64,000 nt of DNA from Sphingobium terrigena (GCF_003591655.1 NZ_QVRA01000015.1:1-64000), one strand, 5' to 3'. Positions 45,458-55,384 are shown, numbered from the stretch's first letter. Translations and numbers: made by a program. Notes: generated by a model not told the origin, from the sequence alone.

Positions 45458-46699
45458 ATGACCGACACCATTAGCTTGCCCAACAGCCTGCGCAGCCAGC
45501 CCGACGCCAGTGGCCATTTCGGCCAGTTTGGCGGACGCTATGTCGCCGAAACCTTGATGCCGCTGATCCTGGAACTGGAGAAAGTCTATCGCGCCGCGAA
45601 GGACGATCCGGCGTTCGAGGAGGAATATGATTATCTGCTCAAGCAATATGTCGGCCGCCCCAATCCGCTATATTATGCAGCGCGGCTGACGCAGGCGCTG
45701 CGCGAAGGCGCGCCTGCGGGCAGGGGCGCGAAAATCTATCTGAAGCGCGAGGAATTGAACCATACCGGCGCGCACAAGATCAATAATTGCATCGGACAGG
45801 CGCTGCTCGCCCGCCGCATGGGCAAGAAGAAGGTGATCGCGGAAACCGGCGCTGGCCAGCATGGCGTCGCGACCGCCACTGTCGCTGCCTTGTTCGGCAT
45901 GGAATGCAAGATTTTCATGGGCGCCAAGGATGTCGAGCGCCAGAAGCCCAATGTGTTCCGCATGAAGCTGCTGGGGGCGGAGGTCATTCCGGTGACGTCG
46001 GGGTCTGCGACGCTGAAAGATTCGATGAACGATGCGCTGCGCCATTGGGTGTCGAATGTGCATGACACATTCTACATCATCGGCACGGCGGCAGGCCCGC
46101 ACCCCTACCCCGAACTGGTGCGCGATTTTCAGTCGATCATCGGCAAGGAAATCAAGACGCAGATGATGGAGGCCGAAGGTCGCCTGCCCGACATGCTGAT
46201 CGCCCCGGTCGGCGGCGGCTCCAACGCCATCGGCATGTTCCACCCCTTCCTGGACGACACAGACGTCGCGATGATCGGCGTCGAAGCGGCGGGCGAAGGG
46301 CTGACCGGCAAGCACGCCGCGTCGCTGGCGGGCGGCGCGTCGGGCATATTACACGGCAACCGCACCTATCTGCTACAGGATGAGGACGGCCAGATTACCG
46401 AGGCGCACAGCATTTCGGCGGGGCTGGATTATCCCGGCATCGGGCCTGAGCATAGCTGGTTGCATGAAATCGGTCGGGTAAAATATATGCCGATCACCGA
46501 TGATGAGGCGCTGGCCAGTTTCCAGAAACTGTCGGCGCTGGAAGGCATCATCCCTGCCCTCGAATCCGCCCATGCCATTGCCGCTGCGGAGCAGGTTGCG
46601 CCGACGATGGACGCGGACAAGATCATCGTCGTCAATCTGTCCGGTCGTGGGGATAAGGATATTTTCACCGTCGCCGACGCCCTGGGAGTGGAGATGTGA
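45458..46699 (+). CDS. trpB: Tryptophan synthase beta chain
   Basis: 413 residues; a PLP enzyme joining indole and serine. Lys107 in [10 protein letters not shown] binds PLP; the N-terminus [16 protein letters not shown] and [10 protein letters not shown] (phosphate cup) are typical, as is [15 protein letters not shown]. The ATG at 45458 follows CAAGAGACTGAAACG. Stop and trpA start overlap. Confidence 0.98.
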   Translation: MTDTISLPNSLRSQPDASGHFGQFGGRYVAETLMPLILELEKVYRAAKDDPAFEEEYDYLLKQYVGRPNPLYYAARLTQALREGAPAGRGAKIYLKREELNHTGAHKINNCIGQALLARRMGKKKVIAETGAGQHGVATATVAALFGMECKIFMGAKDVERQKPNVFRMKLLGAEVIPVTSGSATLKDSMNDALRHWVSNVHDTFYIIGTAAGPHPYPELVRDFQSIIGKEIKTQMMEAEGRLPDMLIAPVGGGSNAIGMFHPFLDDTDVAMIGVEAAGEGLTGKHAASLAGGASGILHGNRTYLLQDEDGQITEAHSISAGLDYPGIGPEHSWLHEIGRVKYMPITDDEALASFQKLSALEGIIPALESAHAIAAAEQVAPTMDADKIIVVNLSGRGDKDIFTVADALGVEM

Positions 46700-46701
46700 G
46701 C

Positions 46702-47517
46702 ATGGACCGGATGGCCACCCGCTTCGCCGCCTGCAAGGCGCAGGGCCGCGCAGCGTTGATTACCTTCGTAACCGCCGGTGATCCGACCGTTGCGGCAACC
46801 CCCGCCATTCTTGACGCACTGGTTGAGGGTGGCGCGGACATTATCGAGCTGGGCATGCCCTTTACCGATCCCATGGCCGATGGTCCCGCGATCGAACTGG
46901 CCAATCTGCGCAGTCTGGGGTCCGGCACGAAAACGGCGCATATCTTTGCGATTGCCGCCGATTTCCGCGCCCGCCACCCCGACACGCCGCTGGTGCTGAT
47001 GGGCTATGCCAATCCGATGCTGGTGCGCGGGTCCGACTGGTTTGCCGACCAGTGCAAGGCGGCGGGCGTCGATGGGGTCATCTGCGTTGATGTGCCGCCG
47101 GAGGAAGATGCCGAACTGGGTCCGGCGCTGCGTGGCGCGGGCATTCATCTGGTCCGGCTGGCGACGCCTACGACCGACGCAAAGCGGCTGCCCGCCGTGC
47201 TGGAGGGGGCCAGCGGGTTCCTCTACCATGTCTCTGTCGCGGGGATCACCGGCAAGCAGCAGGCAGCGCAGGCCAATATCGAACTGGCCGTCCAGAAACT
47301 GAGGGCCGCGACGGACCTGCCGATCGCAGTCGGTTTTGGCGTTCGCACGCCCGAACAGGCCGCCGCGATCGGGCGCATTGCCGATGGCGTGGTCGTCGGT
47401 TCGGCGATCGTCGATCTGGTCGGGTCGCATGGTGATGCCGCCGCGCCCTTCGTTCAGCAGTTTGTCGCCGCCCTGAGCGGTGCGCTCACCGCAAATTCAC
47501 GGGAAACCGCCGCATGA
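46702..47517 (+). CDS. trpA: Tryptophan synthase alpha chain
   Basis: 271 residues, TIM-barrel, producing indole for TrpB. Catalytic Glu in [20 protein letters not shown] and Asp in the same stretch; [27 protein letters not shown] and [14 protein letters not shown] complete the signature. A GTG at 46696, overlapping the trpB stop, is an alternative start that adds two residues. Overlaps accD by ATGA. Confidence 0.97.
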   Translation: MDRMATRFAACKAQGRAALITFVTAGDPTVAATPAILDALVEGGADIIELGMPFTDPMADGPAIELANLRSLGSGTKTAHIFAIAADFRARHPDTPLVLMGYANPMLVRGSDWFADQCKAAGVDGVICVDVPPEEDAELGPALRGAGIHLVRLATPTTDAKRLPAVLEGASGFLYHVSVAGITGKQQAAQANIELAVQKLRAATDLPIAVGFGVRTPEQAAAIGRIADGVVVGSAIVDLVGSHGDAAAPFVQQFVAALSGALTANSRETAA

Positions 47518-48365
47518 GCTGGATCAACCGCGTTCGCAAGGCCATCCCCTTCATCGCCAAGAAGGAGCAGACCGCCGAAACGCTGTGGCATAAATGCCCG
47601 TCCTGTTCGGAGATGATCTTCATCAAGGAATGGGAAGAAAATCTGTCCGTCTGCCCCCGTTGCGACCATCATGGCCGCATTGGGCCGTCGGAGCGGTTCG
47701 AGCATATTCTCGACGCCGGTTTCATCCTGCTGCCGACCCCGCATGTGCAGGAAGACCCGCTGAAATTCCGCGACAGCAAGCGTTATCCCGACCGGATCAA
47801 GGCGGCACGGCTGGCGACCGGCGATCATGACGCGCTGATCAACGCGCGCGGCGCGATCGACGATGTGCCGCTGGTGATGGGCGTGCAGAATTTCGCCTTC
47901 ATGGGCGGGTCCATGGGTATGGGCGTGGGCGCAGCCTTCATCCAGGGGGTCAACGACGCGATCGCGCATAAATGCCCCTATGTCATCTTCACCGCGGCTG
48001 GCGGCGCGCGGATGCAGGAGGGTATCCTTTCCCTCATGCAGATGCCCCGCGCGACCGTGGCGATCCAGAAGCTGCACGCGGCGGGCTTGCCCTATATCGT
48101 CGTGCTGACCGATCCGACCACGGGTGGCGTAACCGCCAGCTATGCGATGCTGGGCGACATCCAGATTTCCGAGCCCAATGCGCTGATCGGCTTTGCCGGG
48201 CAGCGAGTGATCGAAAGCACGATCCGCGAAAAGCTGCCCGAAGGATTCCAGCGCGCCGAATATCTGCTCGACCATGGCATGATCGACATGGTGGTGCATC
48301 GCGCCGAATTGCGCGACACGCTGGCACGGGTGATCGACTATCTGACACCACGGGCCGCCGCCTGA
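47514..48365 (+). CDS. accD: Acetyl-CoA carboxylase carboxyltransferase beta subunit
   Basis: 283 residues. An N-terminal zinc ribbon with Cys28, Cys31, Cys47 and Cys50 precedes the crotonase-like carboxyltransferase domain ([63 protein letters not shown]). It works with AccA to transfer CO2 from biotin to acetyl-CoA, the first step of fatty-acid synthesis. The trpA-accD-folC order is usual in alphaproteobacteria. Confidence 0.98.
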   Translation: MSWINRVRKAIPFIAKKEQTAETLWHKCPSCSEMIFIKEWEENLSVCPRCDHHGRIGPSERFEHILDAGFILLPTPHVQEDPLKFRDSKRYPDRIKAARLATGDHDALINARGAIDDVPLVMGVQNFAFMGGSMGMGVGAAFIQGVNDAIAHKCPYVIFTAAGGARMQEGILSLMQMPRATVAIQKLHAAGLPYIVVLTDPTTGGVTASYAMLGDIQISEPNALIGFAGQRVIESTIREKLPEGFQRAEYLLDHGMIDMVVHRAELRDTLARVIDYLTPRAAA

Positions 48366-48392
48366 CATCACGCACATAGGGGGACGGGGCGC

Positions 48393-49715
48393 ATGGCCGA
48401 TCACGCGGTATCGGATCATCCTGCGGTGCAGGCGCAACTCGACCGGCTCTGGTCGCTGTCCCCCGGCGCCGACATATTGGGGCTGGAGCGGATCACCACA
48501 CTGCTCGACCGACTGGGCAATCCGCATCGTGCGCTGCCGCCGGTCTTTCATGTTGCGGGGACCAACGGCAAGGGTTCGACCTGCGCTTTCCTGCGCGCGG
48601 CGATGGAAGCGGACGGCAAAAGCGTCCACGTCTTTACCTCGCCCCATCTGGTCCGCTTCAACGAGCGCATCCGGGTGGCGGGCCAGCTGATCAGCGACGA
48701 TGCGCTGGCGCGCTATCTGGAGCGGGTGCTGGACATTGCCGAGGGCGTTGACGCTAGCTTCTTCGAGGTCACGACCGCCGCTGCGTTCCTGGCCTTTGCC
48801 GAGCATCCCGCCGATGCCTGCATCATAGAGGTCGGGCTGGGTGGGCGGCTGGACGCCACCAATGTCATCGCCAATCCGGTGGTATGCGGCATCGCGCAGT
48901 TGGGCATCGACCATCAGGCGTTTCTGGGCGACACGCTGGCGGCCATTGCCGCGGAAAAGGCGGGGATCGCCAAGCCGGGCGCGCCGCTGGTCACCCAACG
49001 CTACGCCGAATCGCTGTTCCCGGTGATGATGGACGCGGTCGCCCGTGCGCGGACCAGCTGGATCGGTCAGGGCGACGGCTGGGACGCCGCTGCCTATCGC
49101 GACCGGCTGCATTATCGCGACGAGCAAGGGCGGCTCGACACGCCGCTGCCCCGGCTGGCGGGGGCGCATCAGGTGCAGAATGCGGCGCTGGCCTTTGCCA
49201 TGTTGCGGCATCAGAGCGCGGTGCCGCTGTCCGAAGCCGCGCTCAAGGCTGCGCCACTGTGGGCGCATTGGCCCGCGCGGCTCCAGCGGCTCGATCATGG
49301 CCCCCTGCTCGCGCCCCTGCCCGATGCGACCACGGCCTGGCTCGACGGCGGGCATAATGCCGGTGCGGGAGAGGCGATCAGCGCCTTCTTCACCAGCGAT
49401 CGACTGGAGGGGCAGAAGCTCCAGTTGGTGATCGGAATGCTCGCCAACAAGGATGTCGATGCGTTCCTTTCTCCCTTCGCCGGGCGGATCGCGCATATCC
49501 ATGCCCTGCCGGTGCCGGGGCACGAGCATCATGAGGCCGAGCGATTCGCGGCGATCGCGACGCGCTGGGGCATAGGCTGCACCGCGCATGAGGAGCCGAC
49601 CGGTGCGATCCGTGCCATTGCGGCGCTGGGTGAACCGGCGCCCAAGCTGTTGATCGGCGGATCGCTCTATCTGGCGGGTGAAATTTTGCGCCTGAACGAT
49701 CAACTGCCTGACTGA
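48393..49715 (+). CDS. folC: Folylpolyglutamate synthase/dihydrofolate synthase
   Basis: 440 residues of the Mur-ligase family. VAGTNGKGSTCAFL is the P-loop; VFTSPHLVRFNERIRV, FFEVTTAAAFLAFA, IIEVGLGGRLDATNV and LDGGHNAGAGEAI are the other ATP/folate motifs. It adds glutamate to folates. It begins 27 bp after accD and probably shares its transcript. Confidence 0.96.
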   Translation: MADHAVSDHPAVQAQLDRLWSLSPGADILGLERITTLLDRLGNPHRALPPVFHVAGTNGKGSTCAFLRAAMEADGKSVHVFTSPHLVRFNERIRVAGQLISDDALARYLERVLDIAEGVDASFFEVTTAAAFLAFAEHPADACIIEVGLGGRLDATNVIANPVVCGIAQLGIDHQAFLGDTLAAIAAEKAGIAKPGAPLVTQRYAESLFPVMMDAVARARTSWIGQGDGWDAAAYRDRLHYRDEQGRLDTPLPRLAGAHQVQNAALAFAMLRHQSAVPLSEAALKAAPLWAHWPARLQRLDHGPLLAPLPDATTAWLDGGHNAGAGEAISAFFTSDRLEGQKLQLVIGMLANKDVDAFLSPFAGRIAHIHALPVPGHEHHEAERFAAIATRWGIGCTAHEEPTGAIRAIAALGEPAPKLLIGGSLYLAGEILRLNDQLPD

Positions 49716-49783
49716 TTCTACTTGCGATTGACTCGCAATAGCCTAACCTGCGGAAACCAGACCACCGTAGAAGGCGCTTTATC

Positions 49784-50227
49784 ATGGCTCATGGAGAGAC
49801 TTCCTCCCTCGACGACCTGCCCCGACCAATGCCGTCGGGCTATGGCAACCGGCTGTTCCTGTTCGTGATGCGGCGGATGGCGAGCGCGGGCGTCAATGAT
49901 GCCCATGCCGCCAATGCGATGTTGGGCGCATTCGGGCGCAGCTATCGCCGGCCGCTGGTATTGATGCGGGCAATGATGCTGGAACTGGCGCGGGCGTCCA
50001 GCCGCAAGATATTGGTCGCGCCCTGCTGCTGCGCGCGGATGACGGCGGACGAGGCACTGATGATGCAGGCGACCGGCGACGCGCTGCGTGATCCCAGTGC
50101 TGCCTATGAGCAGGTGAGCCAATTACTCGGCAATGATCATGCGCTGGGCGCGCTGACCTGTTTGCAGGCGGTGGCGCAGGCTCATGCGGACCTGGGCCGG
50201 CCGCTGGAGCTTTATGGCGAGGGGTGA
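49784..50227 (+). CDS. Conserved hypothetical protein (DUF6628-like)
   Basis: 147 residues, soluble and helical, with RLFLFVMRRMASAGVNDAHAANAMLGAFGRSYRRPLVLMRAMMLELARASSRKILVAPCCCARMTADEALMM; the triple Cys is notable. It appears widespread in sphingomonads and may be DUF6628. Function unknown. The 3' end overlaps the tail of the leftward AmpG-like gene by 16 bp. Confidence 0.72.
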   Translation: MAHGETSSLDDLPRPMPSGYGNRLFLFVMRRMASAGVNDAHAANAMLGAFGRSYRRPLVLMRAMMLELARASSRKILVAPCCCARMTADEALMMQATGDALRDPSAAYEQVSQLLGNDHALGALTCLQAVAQAHADLGRPLELYGEG

Positions 50228-51537
50228 TCGCCCGGATCGGTCGCGGCGCTGCCCACGCTGGCGTCGATCAGGCCAGCGCGCATCATCAGCCAGAACAGGA
50301 TAATGCCCGGCACCGCCGCCGCCGTGGTGAGCAGGTAGAAATCGACATAGCCGAACTGCTCGATCAGCCCGCCTGCCGTCGTCCCGGTCAGGAAACGGCC
50401 AACGATGCTGGCGGCGGCAGAGATCAACGCATATTGTGTGGCAGTGAAACGCAGGTCGCACAGGGCGGAGAAATAGGCGACGACGGTGACGCCGCCGATG
50501 CCGCTGGCGAAATTCTCGAACCCGATCGCGCCCGCCATGCCCCAATTACTCTTCCCCAGCGCCGCGAGTGCCGCGAAGGCGAAGTTCGATACGCCCATCA
50601 GGATCAGGCTGAGCAGCACCGAGCGTTTCATGCCGATTCGGGCGTAGAGAATACCGCCGACGAAAATGCCGATCAGATAGGCCCAGAAGCCGATGCCGAT
50701 GTCGTAAATGGCGATCTCGTCATTGCTATAGCCCATATCGTCGAACAAAAGGCGAAAGGTCAGGTTCGCCAGCGTGTCGCCAATCTTGTGCAGCAGGATG
50801 AAGAGCAGCACGAGCAAGGCGCCCTTGCGCTGGAAGAACTCCATCAAAGGCCCCGCGATCGATCGCCAGACTTCCCCCGCGCCGCGCCGTGCCAGAGGAT
50901 CGCGATGGCGTTCCGGTTCGCCCAATAGCAGGCCAGTCAGCATGGCGGGCAAGGCGAAGATGGCGCAGGCGAGATAGGCGCCTTCCCAGCCGATCCGCGC
51001 CGCCAGCACCAGCGCCAGCGCGCCTGCCGCGACCGATCCGATGCGCCAGCCATATTGCGACATGCCCGATCCGACGCCAAGCTGTTCGGGCTTCAATAGC
51101 TCGATGCGATAGGCGTCGATCACGATGTCGAAAGTCGCGCCCGCAACGCCCACCAATATGGCGGCATAGGCGGTCTGGATCAGGCTGCTGGTGGGATCGA
51201 CCAATGCCAGATTGGCGACCGCCGCCATCACCAGCACGCCTGCCAGGAGCAGCCAGGAGACGCGCTGCCCCAATCGACCGATCACGGGCAAGCGGACGCC
51301 GTCGACCACCCAGGCCCATAGCCATTTGAGATTATAGACCAGGAATGCGAGGGTGAAGGCGGTCACCGCCTTCTTGTCGATGCCGTCCTGCGCCAGGCGC
51401 GTCGTCAGCGTCGCACCGATCATCGCGAAGGGAAAGCCCGACGACACGCCCAGGAAGAAGGCCGCCAGCGGGGCTTTCTGGGCATAGGGCTTTACCGCAT
51501 TAAGCCAGCTGTTCGTGCCGGTTGTGGCGTCGGTCAT
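50212..51537 (-). CDS. AmpG-like MFS transporter
   Basis: 441 residues with about twelve to fourteen hydrophobic helices. FFLGVSSGFPFAMIGATLTTRL, GID..AVTAFTLAFLVYNLKWLWAWVVDGVRLP and ATFDIVIDAYRIELL match the AmpG group, which imports muropeptides (GlcNAc-anhydroMurNAc) for wall recycling and so influences beta-lactamase induction. The ATG at 51537 gives the normal short N-terminus; the open frame is longer but the extra part is antisense-like. Confidence 0.88.
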   Translation of the reverse strand: MTDATTGTNSWLNAVKPYAQKAPLAAFFLGVSSGFPFAMIGATLTTRLAQDGIDKKAVTAFTLAFLVYNLKWLWAWVVDGVRLPVIGRLGQRVSWLLLAGVLVMAAVANLALVDPTSSLIQTAYAAILVGVAGATFDIVIDAYRIELLKPEQLGVGSGMSQYGWRIGSVAAGALALVLAARIGWEGAYLACAIFALPAMLTGLLLGEPERHRDPLARRGAGEVWRSIAGPLMEFFQRKGALLVLLFILLHKIGDTLANLTFRLLFDDMGYSNDEIAIYDIGIGFWAYLIGIFVGGILYARIGMKRSVLLSLILMGVSNFAFAALAALGKSNWGMAGAIGFENFASGIGGVTVVAYFSALCDLRFTATQYALISAAASIVGRFLTGTTAGGLIEQFGYVDFYLLTTAAAVPGIILFWLMMRAGLIDASVGSAATDPGDHPSP

Positions 51538-51613
51538 GATGGTGCGCGTCCCCCGCAAGCGTCTGTTGCGCGCCACCATATGGCCTGACGCGGGGCTGGC
51601 AAGCCTTGTGGGA

Positions 51614-52072
51614 TCAATCGGCCGTGTCGAACAGGGTGAGGCCGACGGGCAGGCGCGGGCGGCGGGCACCGCGCAGCAGGGCGTCGATGACGCCGATCGC
51701 CGCGACCAGATCACGCGGGGCATAAGGTTTGGCGAGGCAGCCATATGCCAGCGCGCGGGCGTCGATCGGGCAGGCACCGGTGACGAACAGCACCGGCAAT
51801 TCCTTGGTCGCGGCATGGCGGGCAACATCGATGCCGCTGCGGTCGCCCTTCAGGCTGACGTCGGCGATTACCAGATCAACGCCGCCACCGTCGATGACAG
51901 CGATGGCGTGGCTGTAATCGTCCACGGTCGCGGCGATACGATAGCCAGCCTGTTCGAGCGCATGTTCATTGTCGAAGGCGACGAGGGGTTCGTCCTCCAC
52001 CACCAGCACGGTGCGGATCGCCTTGCGACGTCCGGTGCGCGCGCCTTCGCCCTTCACCAACCCGAAAAACAT
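51614..52072 (-). CDS. Single-domain response regulator
   Basis: 152 residues. After a basic lead, the receiver domain has VLVVEDEPLVAF (acidic pair), Asp71 in LVIADVSLKGDRSGID, VLFVTGA and LAKPYAPRDLV. There is no output domain. The pattern VEDEPLVAFDNEHALEQAGY is common in alphaproteobacterial regulators linked to the general stress response or HWE kinases. It is divergent from the pseudouridine synthase gene. Confidence 0.87.
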   Translation of the reverse strand: MFFGLVKGEGARTGRRKAIRTVLVVEDEPLVAFDNEHALEQAGYRIAATVDDYSHAIAVIDGGGVDLVIADVSLKGDRSGIDVARHAATKELPVLFVTGACPIDARALAYGCLAKPYAPRDLVAAIGVIDALLRGARRPRLPVGLTLFDTAD

Positions 52073-52223
52073 TTGCCGATCCGCCCTGTTTCCGCCATGC
52101 CCACCGATCAAACGCCGCGCCCCCGCGCCGGGTTGCGGGGCGGATGCTACACCGCCCTCATCCAAGCGCCGGGACGGCACCGTTCAGCCTGTTGCTGGCT
52201 TTCCTGTCATATGGGAAGGGCCA

Positions 52224-53237
52224 GTGCCCACGAAAAGGAATCCGCCCTTGGAACCGCCGAAAAAATCTGGACCGCCCCGCAGGGCTGGCCCCGGCGGCCC
52301 GAAACGCCCGTCTGGACCCGGTGCTGGTGGGTCGGGCAAGACGCCGGACGGCAAGCCACGCTTTGGCAAGGCGGGCGAAGCCAAGGCCGGTCCCGCCGCC
52401 AGCGCCAAGCCATGGGGTCGCAAGCCCGGTTTCAAGAAGCCGGGTGCCGGGGTCAAGACGCCCGCCAACCCGCATCCCGCGCGCGCCGCCGCGACCAGCG
52501 ATGGCAAGGGCGAACCGCAGCGCATCGCCAAGCTGCTGGCGCGGGCCGGGGTGGCGTCCCGCCGTGAGGTCGAGCGGATGATCGAGGAAGGGCGCGTGAC
52601 GCTGAATGGCGTGGTGGTGGAGACGCCCGCGACCTTGCTGGCGTCGCTCTATGGCGTGGCGGTCGATGGCGTGGCGATTGCTGCGCCGCCCCCTGCCCGG
52701 CTGTTCCTGTTCCACAAGCCGTCCGGCTTCCTGACCACCGAACGCGATCCCGCCGGACGGCCGACCATCTATGACAAGCTGCCCGCCGACCTGCCGCGTG
52801 TCATGCCGATCGGGCGGCTGGACATGACGACCGAGGGGTTGTTGCTGCTGACCACCGATGGCGGGTTCAAGCGGCAGATGGAGCTGCCGTCGAGCGGCGT
52901 GCCGCGCACTTACCGGGCGCGCGCCTTTGGCGAAGTCAGCCAGCAGCAGCTGGAGGATCTGTTCGACGGGATCGAGATTGAGGGCGTCCGCTATGGCCCG
53001 ATAGAGGCCAATCTGGAGCGGCGCACCGGGCGCAACCAGTGGATCGAAATGACGCTGACCGAGGGCAAGAACCGCGAAGTGCGGCGGGTGCTGGAGCATC
53101 TGGGGTTGCAGGTCAACCGGCTGATCCGCACCAGTTACGGCCCGTTCCTGCTGGGCGACCTGCCGCCCGGCGCGGTCGAGGAAATCCGCCAGCATGATCT
53201 GGTCCAGTTCAAGGCCAGCCTGAAGGACAGCAAATGA
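52224..53237 (+). CDS. RNA pseudouridine synthase, RluB/RsuA type
   Basis: 337 residues. A basic, Pro/Gly/Lys-rich N-terminal extension of about 90 residues precedes an S4 RNA-binding domain (QRIAKLLARAGVASRREVERMIEEGRVTLNG) and the catalytic domain with Asp in MPIGRLDMTTEGLLLLTTDG. LTEGKNREVRRVLEHLGLQVNRLIRTSYGPF is the C-terminal signature. It converts uridine to pseudouridine in 23S rRNA. A GTG at 52224 with GGGAAGGG upstream is the chosen start. Overlaps rsmD by ATGA. Confidence 0.9.
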   Translation: MPTKRNPPLEPPKKSGPPRRAGPGGPKRPSGPGAGGSGKTPDGKPRFGKAGEAKAGPAASAKPWGRKPGFKKPGAGVKTPANPHPARAAATSDGKGEPQRIAKLLARAGVASRREVERMIEEGRVTLNGVVVETPATLLASLYGVAVDGVAIAAPPPARLFLFHKPSGFLTTERDPAGRPTIYDKLPADLPRVMPIGRLDMTTEGLLLLTTDGGFKRQMELPSSGVPRTYRARAFGEVSQQQLEDLFDGIEIEGVRYGPIEANLERRTGRNQWIEMTLTEGKNREVRRVLEHLGLQVNRLIRTSYGPFLLGDLPPGAVEEIRQHDLVQFKASLKDSK

Positions 53238-53785
53238 GGATCATATCGGGCCAATGGCGCGGTCGCCCGCTGACCGCGCCCAAGGGTGACGCGACAAGGC
53301 CGACCGCCGACCGGACCCGCGAGACGCTGTTTTCGATGCTGGTCAGCCGGATCGGATCGTTCGAGGGGCTGGCCGTTGGCGACTTCTTTGCCGGGTCCGG
53401 GGCGTTGGGGTTTGAGGCGCTGTCGCGCGGCGCGGCGACCTGCCTGTTCGTCGAGCAGGACAAGCAGGCGATCGATTCGATCCGCGCGAATGCGGAACGA
53501 CTGGGCATCAAGCCCGACATCCGGGCGTCGAGCGTATTGTCGCTGGGGTCTGCGCCCAAGCCATTGGACCTCATCTTCATGGACCCGCCCTATGGCACGG
53601 GGGCCGGACAGGTCGCGCTCGACAAGCTGGGGCGGCTGGGCTGGACCGGGCCTGCGACCTGGATCAGCATAGAAACGGACCGGCGCGAGGATGTCGAGGT
53701 GAAGGGCTTTGCCATCGACGCCGTGCGCGACGCTGGCAAGGCGCGGATCACTTTGCTGCGGGCGGTGGATCAGGCGGCTTCGTAG
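53234..53785 (+). CDS. rsmD: 16S rRNA (guanine966-N2)-methyltransferase RsmD
   Basis: 183 residues. MRIISGQWRGRPLTAPKGDATRPTADRTRETLFSML is the family N-terminus; DFFAGSGALGFEALSRGA binds AdoMet and FMDPPYGTGAG is the catalytic DPPY motif. Coupled to the upstream pseudouridine synthase, making a two-gene rRNA modification unit. The 3' end overlaps the end of the leftward globin gene by 16 bp. Confidence 0.95.
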   Translation: MRIISGQWRGRPLTAPKGDATRPTADRTRETLFSMLVSRIGSFEGLAVGDFFAGSGALGFEALSRGAATCLFVEQDKQAIDSIRANAERLGIKPDIRASSVLSLGSAPKPLDLIFMDPPYGTGAGQVALDKLGRLGWTGPATWISIETDRREDVEVKGFAIDAVRDAGKARITLLRAVDQAAS

Positions 53786-54213
53786 GCCGCCGTCTCCTTG
53801 GCGATCAGGATGTTGGCGAGGAAGGTGTAAGCCTCCGCCCAGGCGGCCAGCACAGCGTCGGTCGCGACCTCTTCGCCCAACACCTCCCGGATGGCGGGGA
53901 GCAGGGCGGCGGCGACCTTGGGATAATGGTCCGGCTTCACCCCGGTTTCGACATGGCGCGCGACCATGCGAGCGACAGCGCCGTCGAGCGCGCCGAGCTT
54001 GTCGATATTCTCCGCATAGCCCAGAATCGCGGCGGCAAGGCGCTTGGGCTGCTCGCCGCTGGCCTGGGCAGCCTGATCGAACATTGCCTTCACTTCAGCG
54101 TCCTGAAACAGTCTGGCGTACATGGCGGTCGTGATGGCGACGCCGTGCTGGCGCAGGGCCGGACCGGTCGATTTGACGATCGCGATGGTGGAAGCCGACA
54201 GTGAGCTGGACAT
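53770..54213 (-). CDS. Single-domain globin (flavohemoglobin-like)
   Basis: 147 residues matching the heme domain of flavohemoglobins, without the reductase part. Candidate proximal His87 in MVARHVETGVKPDHYPKV, Tyr32 near the distal side in TAMYARLFQDAEVKAMFDQ, and CD-region PKRLAAAILGYAENID. Such globins bind O2 or NO and detoxify NO. The Met at 54213 is the natural start. Divergent from an nsrR-like gene, with an NsrR-like palindrome between, so NO-inducible expression is likely. Confidence 0.92.
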   Translation of the reverse strand: MSSSLSASTIAIVKSTGPALRQHGVAITTAMYARLFQDAEVKAMFDQAAQASGEQPKRLAAAILGYAENIDKLGALDGAVARMVARHVETGVKPDHYPKVAAALLPAIREVLGEEVATDAVLAAWAEAYTFLANILIAKETAAYEAA

Positions 54214-54250
54214 ATGTACGCCTTTCGATGGACTCGATAAGCGGTATTTA

Positions 54251-54274
54251 ATTTGCATCTTTTAAGATGTAAAT
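54251..54274. promoter_or_regulatory. NsrR-like operator palindrome
   Basis: A 24-bp near-palindrome centred at 54262/54263: left half ATTTGCATCTTT, right half TAAGATGTAAAT, with 10 of 12 positions complementary. It resembles the AAGATGCATTT half-sites known for NsrR. It lies 38 bp before the globin start and 48 bp before the regulator start, placed to control both. Confidence 0.78.
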
Positions 54275-54321
54275 AGCATATATGTTTTCCACCGCCTGTC
54301 GCGCCGTTAACGGACAATCCC

Positions 54322-54795
54322 ATGCAACTGACCCGCCACACCGACTATGCGCTGCGCGTGCTGATCCATCTGGCGGCAGCGCCGGAGGGGCGCGCGACGA
54401 TCCCGCAGATTGCCGACGCCTATGGTCTGTCGCGCAATCATTTGATGAAGGTGGTGCATGGCCTGGCGCAGGGCGGATTCATTGCGACCCAGCGCGGGCG
54501 CGGCGGCGGTTTTACGCTGGCGCGTGCGCCGCAGGAGATCAGCATTGGTGCTGTGATCCGGCATAGCGAGCCGGACATGAGGATGGCCGATTGTGCAGCC
54601 TGCGCGATCCGCCCGTCCTGCGGCCTGACCGGCATATTGGCGCAGGCGACGGCGGCATTTCTGGCGGTGCTGGACCGGCACAGCCTGAGCGATGCGACCC
54701 GCGACCGGGCCGGGCTGGCGGCGATCATCGCTGCCCTGCCCGGCCCGGAGGCCTCAGTTAGCGACGACGCGCCTTGCGTGCCTCGCCCGGATTGA
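54322..54795 (+). CDS. nsrR: NsrR-like Rrf2 family nitric-oxide-sensing repressor
   Basis: 157 residues. Winged helix (MQLTRHTDYALRVLIHLAAAPEGRATIPQIADAYGLSRNHLMKVVHGLAQGGFIATQRGRGGGFTLA), then Cys91, Cys94 and Cys100 in the iron-sulfur cluster loop (DCAACAIRPSCGL). The spacing C-x2-C-x5-C fits NsrR; NO attack on the cluster releases DNA. The divergent globin is its probable target. Its 3' end overlaps the tail of the next leftward gene by 38 bp. Confidence 0.92.
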   Translation: MQLTRHTDYALRVLIHLAAAPEGRATIPQIADAYGLSRNHLMKVVHGLAQGGFIATQRGRGGGFTLARAPQEISIGAVIRHSEPDMRMADCAACAIRPSCGLTGILAQATAAFLAVLDRHSLSDATRDRAGLAAIIAALPGPEASVSDDAPCVPRPD

Positions 54796-55168
54796 TGCAG
54801 CTGTCCTGCACGGTTTTCGAGCAGACCGGATAATCCTTCGCTTCAGCGGGTGGCGGGGTCATGTTGCCGCCGACGGTGACGGGGTTGGAGGATGATCCGA
54901 CTGGGGCCGCGGGATCATTGGGGACGCCTGCCGGGGCTGGGGCCATGCCGGGATCGGCGGGAACGGCACCGGTTGGCTGGCCTGCATTGGGATCAGCCGC
55001 AGTGGCCGGGTCGGCAGGCGGGGGTGGCGCGGCGGGATCAGCGGGCGGAGCCACATCGCCAGCGGGTGGCTGGCTCATCGGGGCCGGTGTTTCCTGCGCA
55101 ACGGCGACGCCTGCGACGACGGTGGTGAAACTGAGCATCGCGGCACTGGCCAGCATGATGGACTTCAT
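54758..55168 (-). CDS. Secreted Pro/Ala-rich protein
   Basis: 136 residues. Signal peptide (MKSIMLASAAMLSFTTVVAGVAVAQ) followed by about 70 residues rich in Pro, Ala, Asp and Gly (PPADPAAPPPPADPATAADPN), then a short C-terminal part with two cysteines (YPVCSKTVQDSCINPGEARKARRR) that could form a disulfide. No family is recognised. Low-complexity linkers like this occur in periplasmic proteins of sphingomonads. Confidence 0.72.
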   Translation of the reverse strand: MKSIMLASAAMLSFTTVVAGVAVAQETPAPMSQPPAGDVAPPADPAAPPPPADPATAADPNAGQPTGAVPADPGMAPAPAGVPNDPAAPVGSSSNPVTVGGNMTPPPAEAKDYPVCSKTVQDSCINPGEARKARRR

Positions 55169-55309
55169 CGGGAATATCCTTTCCTTCTTTTCTCACGGCC
55201 CCGTTGTGCGGGGAGCGGCGAGGGAAGAACCGGAGTTGTGACATGTCCGTTCCGGCAGCGGCGGTAAGCCGTGGCGGATGTGCCGTGAAAGGAAGGAGGT
55301 GTGGTGTTA

Positions 55310-55372
55310 TCAAGAGGGCGACACCCCTCCGTCTGGCCTGCGGCCAGCCATCTTCCCCGCTGGGGGAGGATT
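55310..55372. repeat. GC-rich intergenic repeat, diverged copy 3
   Basis: CACCCCTCCGTCTGGCCTGCGGCCAGCCATCTTCCCC followed by GCTGGGGGAGGA contains two nested palindromes: GGCCTGCGGCC and TTCCCCGCTGGGGGA. It resembles the repeats at 106-208 and 2882-3015 in composition and layout and lies between two leftward genes. Confidence 0.45.
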
Positions 55373-55384
55373 TTTCAGTTGCCC

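Noticed and set aside
47454..49703. 749-codon minus-strand frame over accD and folC
   Set aside because: Antisense to two well-supported genes, with shadow-like composition and no motifs.
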